In this document: positions 1 to 10,351 of the stretch, one piece after another
Layout: every line of letters begins with the position of its first letter
Numbering within the stretch: position 1 is the stretch's first letter
The notes under the pieces: model-generated
Databases searched by the model: none
What the model saw: the letters and a program-made list of their open reading frames with translations, nothing else
Told to the model about the DNA's origin: nothing
NCBI GenBank assembly: GCA_001829005.1
Contig: MIAG01000001.1
Coordinates: 62,001 to 126,000, forward strand
Direction of reading: 5' to 3'
DNA from: Sphingobacteriia bacterium RIFOXYC2_FULL_35_18
GTDB lineage: Bacteria; Bacteroidota; Bacteroidia; Chitinophagales; Chitinophagaceae
DNA length: 64,000 nt
Program-made: the position numbers and the translations under genes

Positions 1-592
1 CACCTAAAGCATAAATATTTTTCATTACCGCTGCATACTGCACTCCTACTACATCGGTATTCACTACCGTATTAATATAATCAGTTTTAAAACATGCAGC
101 AATGGCAGCAGTTTCTACTTCATCGGCACCTGAAAAAGTGAGATAAGATAATTTTTCCGCAGCTACTTCTTCAGCATGACAGGGTCCTAATAAAGTAAAA
201 TAATTGTTCAATGGAAACTGAACAGTCTCTGCTAAATACTCGTGTAATAATTGGTTCTTAGTAGGCGTAATTCCTTTTACGGCAGAAACAATTTTTTTAC
301 CCACCCATTTTTCTGCAGAAACCTGCATCAAAGCATCTTCCACATAAGCAGAAGGAACGGCAATTACTATTACATCTGAGGCTTCAATTACCGCATTAAT
401 ATCAGTAGTCAATTGTAACTGTGCGGGATTAAAATAAGCGGTGCTTAAGTAATGAGGATTGTGTTTTCTCTTTTTAAAATAATGAATACTATCCTCGTTT
501 CGGATAAACCAATGAATGGTATTGCCGCTATCGGTGAGAATTTTAGCTAAAGCAGTTGCCCAGCTTCCACCTCCAATAATTCCAAACTGCAT
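1..592 (-). CDS. gpsA: NAD(P)H-dependent glycerol-3-phosphate dehydrogenase, 3' truncated by window edge
   Basis: Reverse-strand reading from ATG at 592 gives MQFGIIGGGSWATALAKILTDSGNTIHWFIRNEDSIHYF..., a GxGxWxxALA Rossmann start, with ...SAVKGITP and later VVGVQYAAVMKNIYALG typical of GpsA. Missing from the ORF track because it runs off the window. Confidence 0.9.
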   Translation of the reverse strand, partial: MQFGIIGGGSWATALAKILTDSGNTIHWFIRNEDSIHYFKKRKHNPHYLSTAYFNPAQLQLTTDINAVIEASDVIVIAVPSAYVEDALMQVSAEKWVGKKIVSAVKGITPTKNQLLHEYLAETVQFPLNNYFTLLGPCHAEEVAAEKLSYLTFSGADEVETAAIAACFKTDYINTVVNTDVVGVQYAAVMKNIYALG

Positions 593-630
593 ATGGCTGT
601 TTTATCGCTAATAATTCAGCAAACATACAG

Positions 631-662
631 AAAAACAAATGGACGGTAATTAGCCGTCCATT
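631..662 (-). terminator. Rho-independent terminator downstream of the RND adaptor gene
   Basis: Inverted repeat atggacgg/ccgtccat; on the minus strand it is followed by a T-rich run (tttgttttt). Confidence 0.6.
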
Positions 663-683
663 GTTGAAATATTATCTAAAAAA

Positions 684-2063
684 TTAATCTTTTTTCTTTT
701 CTTCAAATAACTTGTCTTTTTCTACAACAGTAACCAAGTTGCCATCCTTTAGCATCTTGCTTACAATAGAGTAAGGACCAGTAATTACTTTATCGCCTTC
801 TTTCAGACCTTCAGTAATTTCAATATTGTTCAAATCTTGAATGGCAGTTTTTACTTTTACCTTCTTCACTTTATTATCTGCCTGCAAAATAAATACCACT
901 TCTTCAATTGAGTCATCAGAAGAAACAGATTTTTGTTCTACTTTTTCAACTTGAGCTACTTTGTTGTCGGTTTTCTTCTCGTCTTTTTTCTCTTTCTGGT
1001 CTTCTTTACTATCTCTTGTGGTAACGGCATTCAAAGGAACAGACAGTACATTGTATTTACTCTTTGTTTGTATATCAGCACTTGCAGTCATACCCGGACG
1101 GAAAGGAAAAGATCTACCAGGAATAACCAAGTCTTTATAACTTTCTTGCAATAAACGAATATGCACTTTGTAGTTGGTTACTTCGGCACTTGCATTGGCA
1201 GTAAGTGTATTACCTGTGCTAGGATTTGCAATTTTATATACAATGCCTTTGAACTTTCTGCTGGTATAGGCGTCTACTTCTACAATAGCTGTATCGCCTA
1301 ATTTAACTTTAGGAATATCATTTTCACCCACGTCAACCCTTACTTCAAAACTACGCATATCTGCCACTCGCATCATTTCGGTACCAACGTTAAAGCTGTT
1401 ACCTGCAACACGCTCTCCTTTTTTAATAGCCAACAAACTAATCACCCCATCCATTGGTGAAGTAATTAATGTTCTTCCAATATCTTTATTGGCTCTGTTT
1501 AATTGCGCTTGAACACTTTGCACACCCGCTTTTGCGCTTTTGATTCCTTCCATTGCAGCATTGTAATTGGCTCTTGCACTTTTAACTGCTTGCTCAGCTT
1601 GTTCAAATTCTAAGCGGCTGATTACTTTCTCATCCAATAATTTCTTTTGGCGATTGTATTGTGTTTCAGCTTGATCTAATGTGGCTTTAATTGCCGCAGA
1701 CTGCGCGGTTGTGTTTGAAACCTGTGCTTGTTGCTGACTAACGCCTGCAGCCACCTGATCTCTTTGAGAGTTTAATATGTCTGCATAAATTCTAGCCAAC
1801 ACTTGTCCTCTTTTAACAGTGTCACCTTCAGCAACAGTTAATTCAACTATTTCACCGCTTACGTCGGGACTTATTTTTACTTCAATTTCAGGATATACTT
1901 TTCCACTCGCATTTACTGTTTCAATAATTGTTCTGCGTTGTACCGCTTCAGCAGTAACTTTTATTCCTTCTTCTTTACCTATTACTCCTGCTTTCTTTAG
2001 GCCTATGATAACGCCTATGATTACTACTAGGCCTACAATAATCCAGATTAACTTCTTACTCAT
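684..2063 (-). CDS. Efflux RND transporter periplasmic adaptor subunit (HlyD/MacA family)
   Basis: N-terminal TM anchor, biotinyl-lipoyl-like GEIVELTVAEGDTVKRGQVLARI, coiled coil, and ITSPMDGVISLLAIKKGERV. Confidence 0.88.
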   Translation of the reverse strand: MSKKLIWIIVGLVVIIGVIIGLKKAGVIGKEEGIKVTAEAVQRRTIIETVNASGKVYPEIEVKISPDVSGEIVELTVAEGDTVKRGQVLARIYADILNSQRDQVAAGVSQQQAQVSNTTAQSAAIKATLDQAETQYNRQKKLLDEKVISRLEFEQAEQAVKSARANYNAAMEGIKSAKAGVQSVQAQLNRANKDIGRTLITSPMDGVISLLAIKKGERVAGNSFNVGTEMMRVADMRSFEVRVDVGENDIPKVKLGDTAIVEVDAYTSRKFKGIVYKIANPSTGNTLTANASAEVTNYKVHIRLLQESYKDLVIPGRSFPFRPGMTASADIQTKSKYNVLSVPLNAVTTRDSKEDQKEKKDEKKTDNKVAQVEKVEQKSVSSDDSIEEVVFILQADNKVKKVKVKTAIQDLNNIEITEGLKEGDKVITGPYSIVSKMLKDGNLVTVVEKDKLFEEKKKD

Positions 2064-2073
2064 GATTTGTTTT

Positions 2074-3534
2074 TTATAATTTAATGCCTTGACCTTTGTA
2101 AAATTCTAGTAGTTTAATTCTAAAAATATAATCAAACTGGTTATTCAATCTATCTAGTTTTGCTCTTAGCAAATTATTCTGATTAGTAATCAAATCTAAC
2201 GTGTTAGACAAACCAGCTTCAAAACGTTTGCGTGCGTAATCATAAGCTTTTTGAGATGCTTCTACCGATTTATCGCTCGCATGAAAACGTTGAATAGCAG
2301 CCATTGCATTGGTATGTGCTTGATAAATATTTTGCTGCAAGGTTAAATCTGCTTGTTGTCTTGATACTTGTGCTGTTCTTAAATTTAATTTAGAACGCTC
2401 ATAGCCTAATTTAGCTGAACCTGCATTAAAAATGGGAATCTGAACGTTTAACCCAAAGTTTTGCCTAAAGTTTTGTTCTAGTTGTCCACCCCAACCGCTC
2501 CACATTTGAAAGAAGTTTCTTTTAGAAGAAGTCAACTGAATATCTGGCTGAAATACTTGATAGTTCTGGTTATTCACCGTTACAAAATTAGTAGTAGGTC
2601 TTGTACCAATCACATTTGCACCAGTAATAGTGGTAGCGGCATTAGCAAAGTTAGACCCCAATCCACCAAAAGCAGAAATGGTTGGATAAAATGCAGAGCG
2701 CGCTCTTTTAATAGATGCTTCTGCCGACTTAATTCTTAAGTCGCTTACTTTTTGAGCGGGTTGATTATTCAACGCCAATTGGTATAAAAATGCTGGATCC
2801 AATTCTCCCAATGGTTGCAATGGAATATTATCTACTGCTGGTATTTCTACATCAAATGAAACAGACATATCTAAGTTGATGGCAGCTTTCAACTGAATTA
2901 CGGCTTGTTGAAATGTTGCATTAGCACTAACTAATGAAGTACTGTCTCTTGCTAGTTGTGCTTCAATTTCAGCAGCACTTAATTCTGGTAACGCCCCTGC
3001 TTCTACTCGCTTGCGGGTAAAACCTAACTGAGATTGGGTTTGGCCAACTTGTACTTCAGCAATAGCAATTTGTTGCTTAGCCGCCACTACTTGCAAAAAA
3101 AATGTAGCTATACTTAATGATACATCATTGGTGATTCTTTCAATATCGGCTATTGCTGCTTGTGCATTAAACCCCGCAACCTGACGATCTGCTTTTAGAG
3201 CTCCCCAGTTAAATACAGTGGCATTCACATTCAAATTTACTTGTTGGAACAACAACTGTGTGGTTGTAAACAAGTTGGTAGTAGGATCAATGGATCTACC
3301 AAACTGGGTACCCAAATTGGTATTGGCACTTGCCGATGGATATTGAGACAATTTGGTCCGCTCCACTTCCAATGCAGCCAGTCTTGCCTGTATATCGGCT
3401 TGCTTTACCGAAATATTGTTTTTTGCAGCGTATTCTACACAACGCTGAAGGTTCCATTTGTCTGTTGAACCCTGAGCAACAATTTGCCCAGCGAACGTAA
3501 AACAACCGACCATTAGTAATAGTAAATTCCTCAT
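2074..3534 (-). CDS. TolC family outer membrane efflux protein
   Basis: Signal peptide, WNLQRCVEYAAKNNISVKQADIQ, repeated OEP architecture; just upstream of the adaptor gene on the same strand. Confidence 0.88.
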   Translation of the reverse strand: MRNLLLLMVGCFTFAGQIVAQGSTDKWNLQRCVEYAAKNNISVKQADIQARLAALEVERTKLSQYPSASANTNLGTQFGRSIDPTTNLFTTTQLLFQQVNLNVNATVFNWGALKADRQVAGFNAQAAIADIERITNDVSLSIATFFLQVVAAKQQIAIAEVQVGQTQSQLGFTRKRVEAGALPELSAAEIEAQLARDSTSLVSANATFQQAVIQLKAAINLDMSVSFDVEIPAVDNIPLQPLGELDPAFLYQLALNNQPAQKVSDLRIKSAEASIKRARSAFYPTISAFGGLGSNFANAATTITGANVIGTRPTTNFVTVNNQNYQVFQPDIQLTSSKRNFFQMWSGWGGQLEQNFRQNFGLNVQIPIFNAGSAKLGYERSKLNLRTAQVSRQQADLTLQQNIYQAHTNAMAAIQRFHASDKSVEASQKAYDYARKRFEAGLSNTLDLITNQNNLLRAKLDRLNNQFDYIFRIKLLEFYKGQGIKL

Positions 3535-3638
3535 AGAACAAAAATAAGTTATTCGGCGAGGCTTTCACAGAATTTAGACAGACGGAAAGGAAAGGGATGG
3601 TTTTGTGTTAAAATTAGTATGAAAGGCAGCTTATAGCC

Positions 3639-4982
3639 CTATACTGGCTTTTTAAAACGTTGTGTAATGAAGTAAATAGCCATAAATGCAGCCAGTACAG
3701 CCGTGCCAATTATAGCGGTATTGGGTGTTTGTATGGCTATGCTCACCCCAACAAAACAATAGGTTGCCATAAATATTAAAGGCAATATTGGAAAGAGCTT
3801 CATTTTATAAATACCCGTACCGTCTAAATGTTTGGTTTGTTTTCTTAATTTAAAAATGGTTGCACTTGAAGCCACCATACCAAAACAATCAAGGAAAATG
3901 GTAAAATTTAAAATAGCATCAAAGGTTTGGGCAAAAAATAAAATCAGCAAACAGGTAAGGGTAAACACCGTTAGCGATACTACCAATACCCCATTCTTTT
4001 CGTTTTGCTTTGAAAATATTTTTGGAATGGTTCCTTCATCGCTCATGGCATACATGACTCTAGGATTACTCATCAATAGGGCATTTACATAAGCCAATAC
4101 ACCAAAGAACAAAAAGAAAGAAAAAATAGCTGCACCTCTTTCACCAAATACTTTATCTATAACCACATAAGCAATTTCTTTTTCTCCTTTCATTTGCTCA
4201 AAACCTACAATTTGGTAATAGCTAAAATTAACCAACAAATACAGCCCTATAATGATGGCAATTCCAAAAAATATTCCTTTAGGAATATTGCGTGCAGGGT
4301 CTTTTACTTCGCTTCCAAAATTGATGGTTTGTTGGTACCCGCCATAAGTAAATGAAACTGCAATTAAACTATACCCCAAACTCTGTATCCAACTCATTTG
4401 AGGGGTTGGAGGGATTGTAGCTGATGCAGACTCAGCAACCGCTGCGGCTGTAGAAGATTCATATGGGAAAAACAAAGCCGCAATCAATACCAAGATCATA
4501 CTGATTTTGATGACCATTAAAATATTTTGCGCACGAGAACTCATTTTAAGCCCTCTTAAATTAATAATGTAAAATAAAATGATGGCTCCTGCACTTAACA
4601 AGGCTTTGTCTACATCTGTCCAAGGTGTACCAGGAAAAAGTTTAGCAATATATCCACTTCCAATAATAGCCACCACACTTAAACTAGCAGCATTGCTAAT
4701 TAAAATAATACAGTTGATGGCAAATGCAATACTGGGATGATAGGCATAAGAAAACACTTTATAATAACCCCCAGTTACCGGAAACCTACTCCCGATTTCT
4801 GCATAAGTTAACGCGCCACAGAGGGCTACGAAACCGCCAATTAACCAAGCTGCAAAATATACAGAGGGCTCAATGGCATGCTGGGCGCTGGTTGCAGCAG
4901 ATCTAAAAATCCCCATCCCTATTACTAAGCCCACCACAATCATGGTGAAACTAAAAACATTTAATTGCTGGTTCCCTTTCAT
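3639..4982 (-). CDS. APC family amino acid permease
   Basis: Multi-TM protein with GLVIGMGIFRSAA...GALTYAEIGSRFPVTGGYYKVFSYAY. Start placed at the internal Met (MKGNQQ). Confidence 0.85.
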   Translation of the reverse strand: MKGNQQLNVFSFTMIVVGLVIGMGIFRSAATSAQHAIEPSVYFAAWLIGGFVALCGALTYAEIGSRFPVTGGYYKVFSYAYHPSIAFAINCIILISNAASLSVVAIIGSGYIAKLFPGTPWTDVDKALLSAGAIILFYIINLRGLKMSSRAQNILMVIKISMILVLIAALFFPYESSTAAAVAESASATIPPTPQMSWIQSLGYSLIAVSFTYGGYQQTINFGSEVKDPARNIPKGIFFGIAIIIGLYLLVNFSYYQIVGFEQMKGEKEIAYVVIDKVFGERGAAIFSFFLFFGVLAYVNALLMSNPRVMYAMSDEGTIPKIFSKQNEKNGVLVVSLTVFTLTCLLILFFAQTFDAILNFTIFLDCFGMVASSATIFKLRKQTKHLDGTGIYKMKLFPILPLIFMATYCFVGVSIAIQTPNTAIIGTAVLAAFMAIYFITQRFKKPV

Positions 4983-5004
4983 AAGGATAAATATATACAT
5001 TTGC

Positions 5005-5215
5005 TGCGTTACTGGTTCATCTGCCTCAGTCAGATGATTAAAAGGGAAGTCGGTGTAACTCCGGCGCTATCCCCGTAGCTGTAACCCGCGCCGCAAGGCA
5101 AACTTTTGAATCACTACAACCACTGTCTCGATTATAAAGAGATGGGAAGGACATTCAAAGGGTGGGAAGCCAGAAGACCTGCCAATAGCAAACAAGTATT
5201 CACGGCTTTCGGGTG
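5005..5215 (+). ncRNA. Cobalamin (AdoCbl) riboswitch
   Basis: aaaagggaagtcggtgtaactccggcgctatccccgtagctgtaac (5040-5085), ccactg (5119-5124), gggaaggac, and B12-box agccagaagacctgcc (5168-5183), ahead of a TonB receptor and cob genes. Confidence 0.95.
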
Positions 5216-5315
5216 AAAAGCATGGAATCTAAAGTGCTGCTGCAGCAGTAATTTATTTTTCGCCGTTTTTTTATTTTCCTGGAAGCTCATTGTTGACCTT
5301 TAAATTAAATGGACA

Positions 5316-7247
5316 ATGAGCAAAAAATTAACGCTCCTCCTAACCCTGCTATCAAGCGCTGGCTTGTATGCACAAAAAGACAGTTTACGCACCAGTGTGC
5401 TAGACGAAGTAGTGGTAACTGCCAATAAGCAGGAACAAAAACAAAGTACTACAGGTAAAGTGATTACCGTAATTGGACAAGCTGAATTGTCTAAAAGTTC
5501 GGGCAAATCGTTGGGCCAAGTATTGAATGAAACCGTTGGTATCACCATCAACGGAGCGCTGAACAATGCGGGCACCAATCAAACCGTATTTATGCGCGGG
5601 GCCAATAGCGGTAGAACGTTGATACTAATGGATGGTATTCCTGTGTATGATCCTTCGCAAATTGGCAATGAATTCGACCTGAACCTTTTTTCTATTAATG
5701 ATGTAGAAAGAATTGAAGTATGCAGAGGTGCCCAAAGTACCGTATATGGAAGTGATGCGGTTGCAGGGGTAATTAATATTATTACTGTAAAGCAAAATGT
5801 AAACAAACCCATCAATGTAAAAGCTACTTTAACTGCAGGTAATTTAAATAGTTTTAAAAACAACTTGCAGCTGTATGGTAAGTACAAAAAACTAACTTAT
5901 AGTTTGCGTAATGCCGGTATTCGTACCAATGGGTTTAGTGCAGCCAGTGATACTATTGGCACTAGAAACTATGACGCAGACGGATACAAGGGCAATAGTA
6001 CCAGTGCTGCAGTTCAATATGCCGTAAACAACCAATTATTATTGAAAGGGTTTGGAATGTACAGCCAATACCAGGCCAGCATTGATGCAGGTGTATTTAG
6101 TGATGATAAGCAGTATCTATTGAAAAACAATTTATTGAATACGGGCTTTGGTTTGGTGTATAAAACCAAATCATTGCAGGTAACTGCCAACTATCAATTC
6201 AGTCAAACCAATAGAGGATATGAAAGAGATAGTGCAGATAAAGCAGTATTTAGTTTTTATCAACGCAACAAGTATTTTGGTAAAACACAGTTTGCAGAAT
6301 TGTACGCTTCGTTTAAATTAAATCAATCATTCTCTTTATTGCAGGGTGTTGAATACCGTTTTGCCAGCATGAATAATCAGTTTGAATCGGTAAGTAGTTT
6401 TGGCCCATTTAAGTCGGGTTTTAAAGACACGGGTATTCATCAGTCATCTGTGTACAGTTCTTTACAATTCAATAACCAGAAAGGGTTTTTTGCAGATGCA
6501 GGATTTAGGTTGAATAAACACTCTATTTACGGGAACAGCAGCACTTTTACTTTTAATCCTTCATTTGCGGTTTCAGAACAGCTGCGCCTATTTGGTAGTG
6601 TAGCTACTGCATTTAAAACCCCTTCCTTGTTTCAACTATTTGATTCATTTAGTGGAAGAAGAGATTTAAAAGCAGAAACCAGCACTACTATTGAAGCAGG
6701 ATTTTCGCATAGCTATACGGGTTTTACCAGCAGGTTAGTGGCTTTTTATAGAAATACCAATAATGGAATAGACTACGATTATGTGCGCAACAAGTATTAC
6801 AATTTCATAAAGCAAACCGCTTTTGGGGTTGAATACGAAACCAGTATTCGATTGAGTAATCGTTTGCAAATGAATATGAATTTTAGTTACCTAAGCATGA
6901 TCGATTCTACACAAAGCAGAACCAATTTTAAAGACACTGGCTATATTTATGGACTAAGAAGACCAGGCTTTCAAAGCAATATGAGCGTAAGCTATACGCA
7001 TGAAAAAGCAACTGTTTCTATCATAGGAAAATATGTAGGCAGCCGATCAGATATTGGTGGATTTAGAAGGGCCGATGTATTGTTACCTGAATATTTTATT
7101 TTGGGTGCTTATGCAGAATATCGTTTTAGCGAAAAAATAAAATTATTTGTAGACGCACAAAATATCACGGGCAAGAAATTCACCGATTTAAGAGGGTTTA
7201 ATAGTATTCCATTTTTAATTAACTCAGGTATTAGTATCCATCTATAA
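5316..7247 (+). CDS. btuB: TonB-dependent receptor, BtuB-like (vitamin B12 uptake)
   Basis: Plug domain VLDEVVVTANKQEQKQSTTGKVITVIGQAEL, beta-barrel and C-terminal aromatic end; sits under the cobalamin riboswitch and upstream of cobT. Confidence 0.88.
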   Translation: MSKKLTLLLTLLSSAGLYAQKDSLRTSVLDEVVVTANKQEQKQSTTGKVITVIGQAELSKSSGKSLGQVLNETVGITINGALNNAGTNQTVFMRGANSGRTLILMDGIPVYDPSQIGNEFDLNLFSINDVERIEVCRGAQSTVYGSDAVAGVINIITVKQNVNKPINVKATLTAGNLNSFKNNLQLYGKYKKLTYSLRNAGIRTNGFSAASDTIGTRNYDADGYKGNSTSAAVQYAVNNQLLLKGFGMYSQYQASIDAGVFSDDKQYLLKNNLLNTGFGLVYKTKSLQVTANYQFSQTNRGYERDSADKAVFSFYQRNKYFGKTQFAELYASFKLNQSFSLLQGVEYRFASMNNQFESVSSFGPFKSGFKDTGIHQSSVYSSLQFNNQKGFFADAGFRLNKHSIYGNSSTFTFNPSFAVSEQLRLFGSVATAFKTPSLFQLFDSFSGRRDLKAETSTTIEAGFSHSYTGFTSRLVAFYRNTNNGIDYDYVRNKYYNFIKQTAFGVEYETSIRLSNRLQMNMNFSYLSMIDSTQSRTNFKDTGYIYGLRRPGFQSNMSVSYTHEKATVSIIGKYVGSRSDIGGFRRADVLLPEYFILGAYAEYRFSEKIKLFVDAQNITGKKFTDLRGFNSIPFLINSGISIHL

Positions 7248-7255
7248 TAAACACT

Positions 7256-8281
7256 ATGCTTAAAGATCAGCTGCAAAACAAAATAAATAGCAAGACCAAA
7301 CCCTTGGGTGCATTGGGTTTGCTAGAAGAGATTGCATTACAAGTAGGTTTAATTCAGCAGACCACAGCACCTTTTATTGCAAGACCTACCATTATGGTTT
7401 TTGCAGCTGATCATGGCATAGCCGAAACAGGATTGGTGAATCCTTACCCACAATCTGTTACTGCACAAATGGTCTTGAACTTTTTGAATGGGGGTGCAGC
7501 CATAAATGTATTTACCCAAATGAATCGATTGCAGTTGATTGTTGTAGACGCGGGTGTAAATGCGAATTTGAGCCATCTTGAACAACCGAATTTTATTCAA
7601 GCTAAACAAGGTATGGGCACAGTCAATTATTTAACTGCTCCAGCAATGTCTATGGATTTGGCTTTGAGTTGTATTAAAAAAGGAAAAGAACTGGTTACAG
7701 TTGTTGCAAAAGATGGTACCAATTGTATTGGATTTGGCGAAATGGGAATAGGCAATACTTCATCAGCTGCTTTAATTATGCATGCGATTACGGGTACTCC
7801 TCTGGCCGAATGTGTAGGCAGGGGTACTGGTTCCAATGACGACCAATTGAATACTAAAATAAATACCCTTGAAAAGGTTGCCAGTTTGCATCAACTAAAT
7901 TCACTAAGGCACGAACCCCTGCTATTATTAAGTGCAGTGGGTGGTTTTGAAATTGCTATGATGGTGGGTGCATACTTAGCTGCAGCTTCAGAAAAAATGG
8001 TCATTGTGGTAGATGGTTTTATTGCTACTGCAGCTTTATTGGTTGCTGTACAAATGGAACCTACTGTATTGAATAATTGCATTTTTGCACACAACAGCAA
8101 TGAGCAAGGTCACGCCAATATGTTGCAGTATTTAAAAGCGAAGCCCTTGCTGAATATAGGCCTCAGACTTGGGGAAGGAACAGGTGCAGCATTGGCCATC
8201 CCATTAATTGAATCGGCTGTTGCCTTTTTAAATCAGATGGCTTCTTTTGAACAAGCTGGTGTAAGCACTGCGTCAGAATAA
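7256..8281 (+). CDS. cobT: Nicotinate-nucleotide--dimethylbenzimidazole phosphoribosyltransferase
   Basis: KTKPLGALGLLEEIALQVG, VFAADHGIAETGLVNPYPQSVTAQMVLNFLNGGAAINV, IGFGEMGIGNTSSAALIMHAITG, GRGTGSND. Confidence 0.95.
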   Translation: MLKDQLQNKINSKTKPLGALGLLEEIALQVGLIQQTTAPFIARPTIMVFAADHGIAETGLVNPYPQSVTAQMVLNFLNGGAAINVFTQMNRLQLIVVDAGVNANLSHLEQPNFIQAKQGMGTVNYLTAPAMSMDLALSCIKKGKELVTVVAKDGTNCIGFGEMGIGNTSSAALIMHAITGTPLAECVGRGTGSNDDQLNTKINTLEKVASLHQLNSLRHEPLLLLSAVGGFEIAMMVGAYLAAASEKMVIVVDGFIATAALLVAVQMEPTVLNNCIFAHNSNEQGHANMLQYLKAKPLLNIGLRLGEGTGAALAIPLIESAVAFLNQMASFEQAGVSTASE

Positions 8282-8303
8282 TTATCTTCATTCAAATTTT
8301 TTC

Positions 8304-9146
8304 ATGAAACACCAGTGGCTTCTATTTAAAACAGCGTTGATGTTTTTTACTCGCATCCCTGTGGGCAATCTTCCATTTAAACAAGCGCACTTGCAAGCTT
8401 CAGCCCGCTATTTTAGTTGGGCAGGCATTGTAGTTGGAATAGTAGGTGCGATTGTATTGGTATTGGCCGATCTGCTTTTTTCTCCTGCACTAACTGTTTT
8501 GTTTTCAATGATTGCCACCATTTTATTAACGGGTTCATTTCATGAAGACGGTTTTGCAGATTGTTGCGATGCTTTTGGCGGAGGATGGACCAAAGAAAAA
8601 ATATTGACCATCATGAAAGACAGTCGTCTAGGCACTTACGGGGTAGTTGGATTAATCTTGATCCTGTCTTTAAAATTTTTATTACTACTAGAATTAATGC
8701 AATTTTTTCCTATTGAATTGGTTGCAGTTGCTTTAATAGCAGCTCATGCCAATAGTCGATTTTGGGCTACCACTATCATGCAAAAACTACCCTATGTTCA
8801 AGACATCGATACCAGTAAATCAAAACCTTTGGCAGATCGAATACTAACCAAAGCAGAAATGGGCATACTGGCCTTGGGTTCTTTAATTCCCCTTACCCTT
8901 GTTTTTATTTTAATCTATAGCCCAATTGATCAACTAGATTCTTTACTATTTAGTTATGGGTTCGCCAGCTGGTTATTCTTTTTTATTCTTTGGGTTCAAG
9001 TTCCAGCTTACTTGGTTCAAATATTTGCAGGTAATTATTTTATGAAATGGATTGGTGGTTATACTGGGGATTGTTTAGGTGCCACACAACAGGTTTGTGA
9101 AATTGCATTTTATTTAGGATGTTTACTCTTATGGAAATTTATTTAA
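8304..9146 (+). CDS. cobS: Adenosylcobinamide-GDP ribazoletransferase
   Basis: FFTRIPVGNLPF, TGSFHEDGFADCCDAFGGGWTKEKILTIMKDSRLGTYGVVGL, IGGYTGDCLGATQQVCEIAFYL. Confidence 0.95.
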   Translation: MKHQWLLFKTALMFFTRIPVGNLPFKQAHLQASARYFSWAGIVVGIVGAIVLVLADLLFSPALTVLFSMIATILLTGSFHEDGFADCCDAFGGGWTKEKILTIMKDSRLGTYGVVGLILILSLKFLLLLELMQFFPIELVAVALIAAHANSRFWATTIMQKLPYVQDIDTSKSKPLADRILTKAEMGILALGSLIPLTLVFILIYSPIDQLDSLLFSYGFASWLFFFILWVQVPAYLVQIFAGNYFMKWIGGYTGDCLGATQQVCEIAFYLGCLLLWKFI

Positions 9147-9733
9147 TTAGACATACCACCCCTAAAGTAGAAAAAGGTATCTGCTACGGACAGGCCGATT
9201 TAGATATTACCGAAACTTTTTTAGAAGAAGTAGAAGCCATTAAACCTCATTTGCCTTCTGATGAAATAAAAGTATATAGTAGTCCATTGCAACGTTGTAA
9301 AAAGCTGGCTGATGCTTTATTTGATGGATTAGCAATTGATGTTCATGATGATTTAATGGAGCTCAATTGTGGCCAATGGGAATTACTTCCTTGGAATGAT
9401 ATACCAAAAGAAGAGATACAACCTTGGATGGATGATTTTGTAAACGTAGCAGTTCCTAAAGGAGAGAGTTATGTAGACTTACACAATAGAGTAGTGAAGC
9501 GTTTTAATGAAATTGTTTCCAAACAAGAATCAGCAGTGATAGTGGCACATGGTGGTGTACTCAGAAGTATCCTGTCTCATATTACTTCCACCCCATTAAA
9601 AGAATCTTTTGACGCGTTTACTTTACACTATGGTTGTGTGGTAAAAATTCAAGTAACAGAAGATAGCATGACCCATGAATTGCTCTATAATTACTCTAGA
9701 CAAGGCAAAGAATGGCATAGACCCACTGTTTAG
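9131..9733 (+). CDS. cobC: Alpha-ribazole phosphatase / histidine phosphatase family
   Basis: MEIYLIRHTTPKVEKGICYGQADLDI (RHG-type phosphohistidine motif), SSPLQRCKKLA, VIVAHGGVLRSIL. ATG at 9131 preferred over the 9119 start in the track. Confidence 0.88.
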   Translation: MEIYLIRHTTPKVEKGICYGQADLDITETFLEEVEAIKPHLPSDEIKVYSSPLQRCKKLADALFDGLAIDVHDDLMELNCGQWELLPWNDIPKEEIQPWMDDFVNVAVPKGESYVDLHNRVVKRFNEIVSKQESAVIVAHGGVLRSILSHITSTPLKESFDAFTLHYGCVVKIQVTEDSMTHELLYNYSRQGKEWHRPTV

Positions 9734-9757
9734 TAAAATTGGTATCTTTAAAAAAAC

Positions 9758-10345
9758 ATGCGCATGGAATTTCAAGTAGATCAACTGCTGACAGTTACAT
9801 TTACCCTTTTTGCGGTAATTGATATTGTAGGGTCTATTCCCTTGCTTATTTCATTAAAAGAAAAAATGGGCGGAGGTATTCGTTCGCTTCAAGTGACATT
9901 GATTTCTGGCGCCTTAATGATTTTGTTTTTATTTGCTGGCAAACCTTTTCTAAAAATTCTTGGATTAGATATTCGGTCTTTCGCCGTTGGAGGTTCAATT
10001 GTCATTTTTTTACTAGGTCTTGAAATGGTTTTAGGACATGAAATTTTTAAAGGCGACAACAATGCAAAAAGTGGAAGTGTAGTACCCATTGCATTTCCTA
10101 TTATTGCTGGTTCAGGTACCCTTACCACCATCATGTCATTAAAAGCCAACTTCGATGAAATGTATATCTTGTTTGGAATACTGATTAATCTGGTGGTTGT
10201 TTACATTACTTTAAGATTGCTCAAAGTGATTGAACGTGCACTAGGCGAATCAGGATTACTAGCCGTAAGAAAATTCTTTGGCGTAATCCTGATTGCTATT
10301 GCTGTTAAAATATTCAGTACGAATATTGCAGCATTTGGTAAGTAA
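9758..10345 (+). CDS. MarC family integral membrane protein
   Basis: LTVTFTLFAVIDIVGSIPLLISL, IVIFLLGLEMVLGHE, VVPIAFPIIAGSGTLTTIM. Confidence 0.88.
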   Translation: MRMEFQVDQLLTVTFTLFAVIDIVGSIPLLISLKEKMGGGIRSLQVTLISGALMILFLFAGKPFLKILGLDIRSFAVGGSIVIFLLGLEMVLGHEIFKGDNNAKSGSVVPIAFPIIAGSGTLTTIMSLKANFDEMYILFGILINLVVVYITLRLLKVIERALGESGLLAVRKFFGVILIAIAVKIFSTNIAAFGK

Positions 10346-10351
10346 TGCTAT

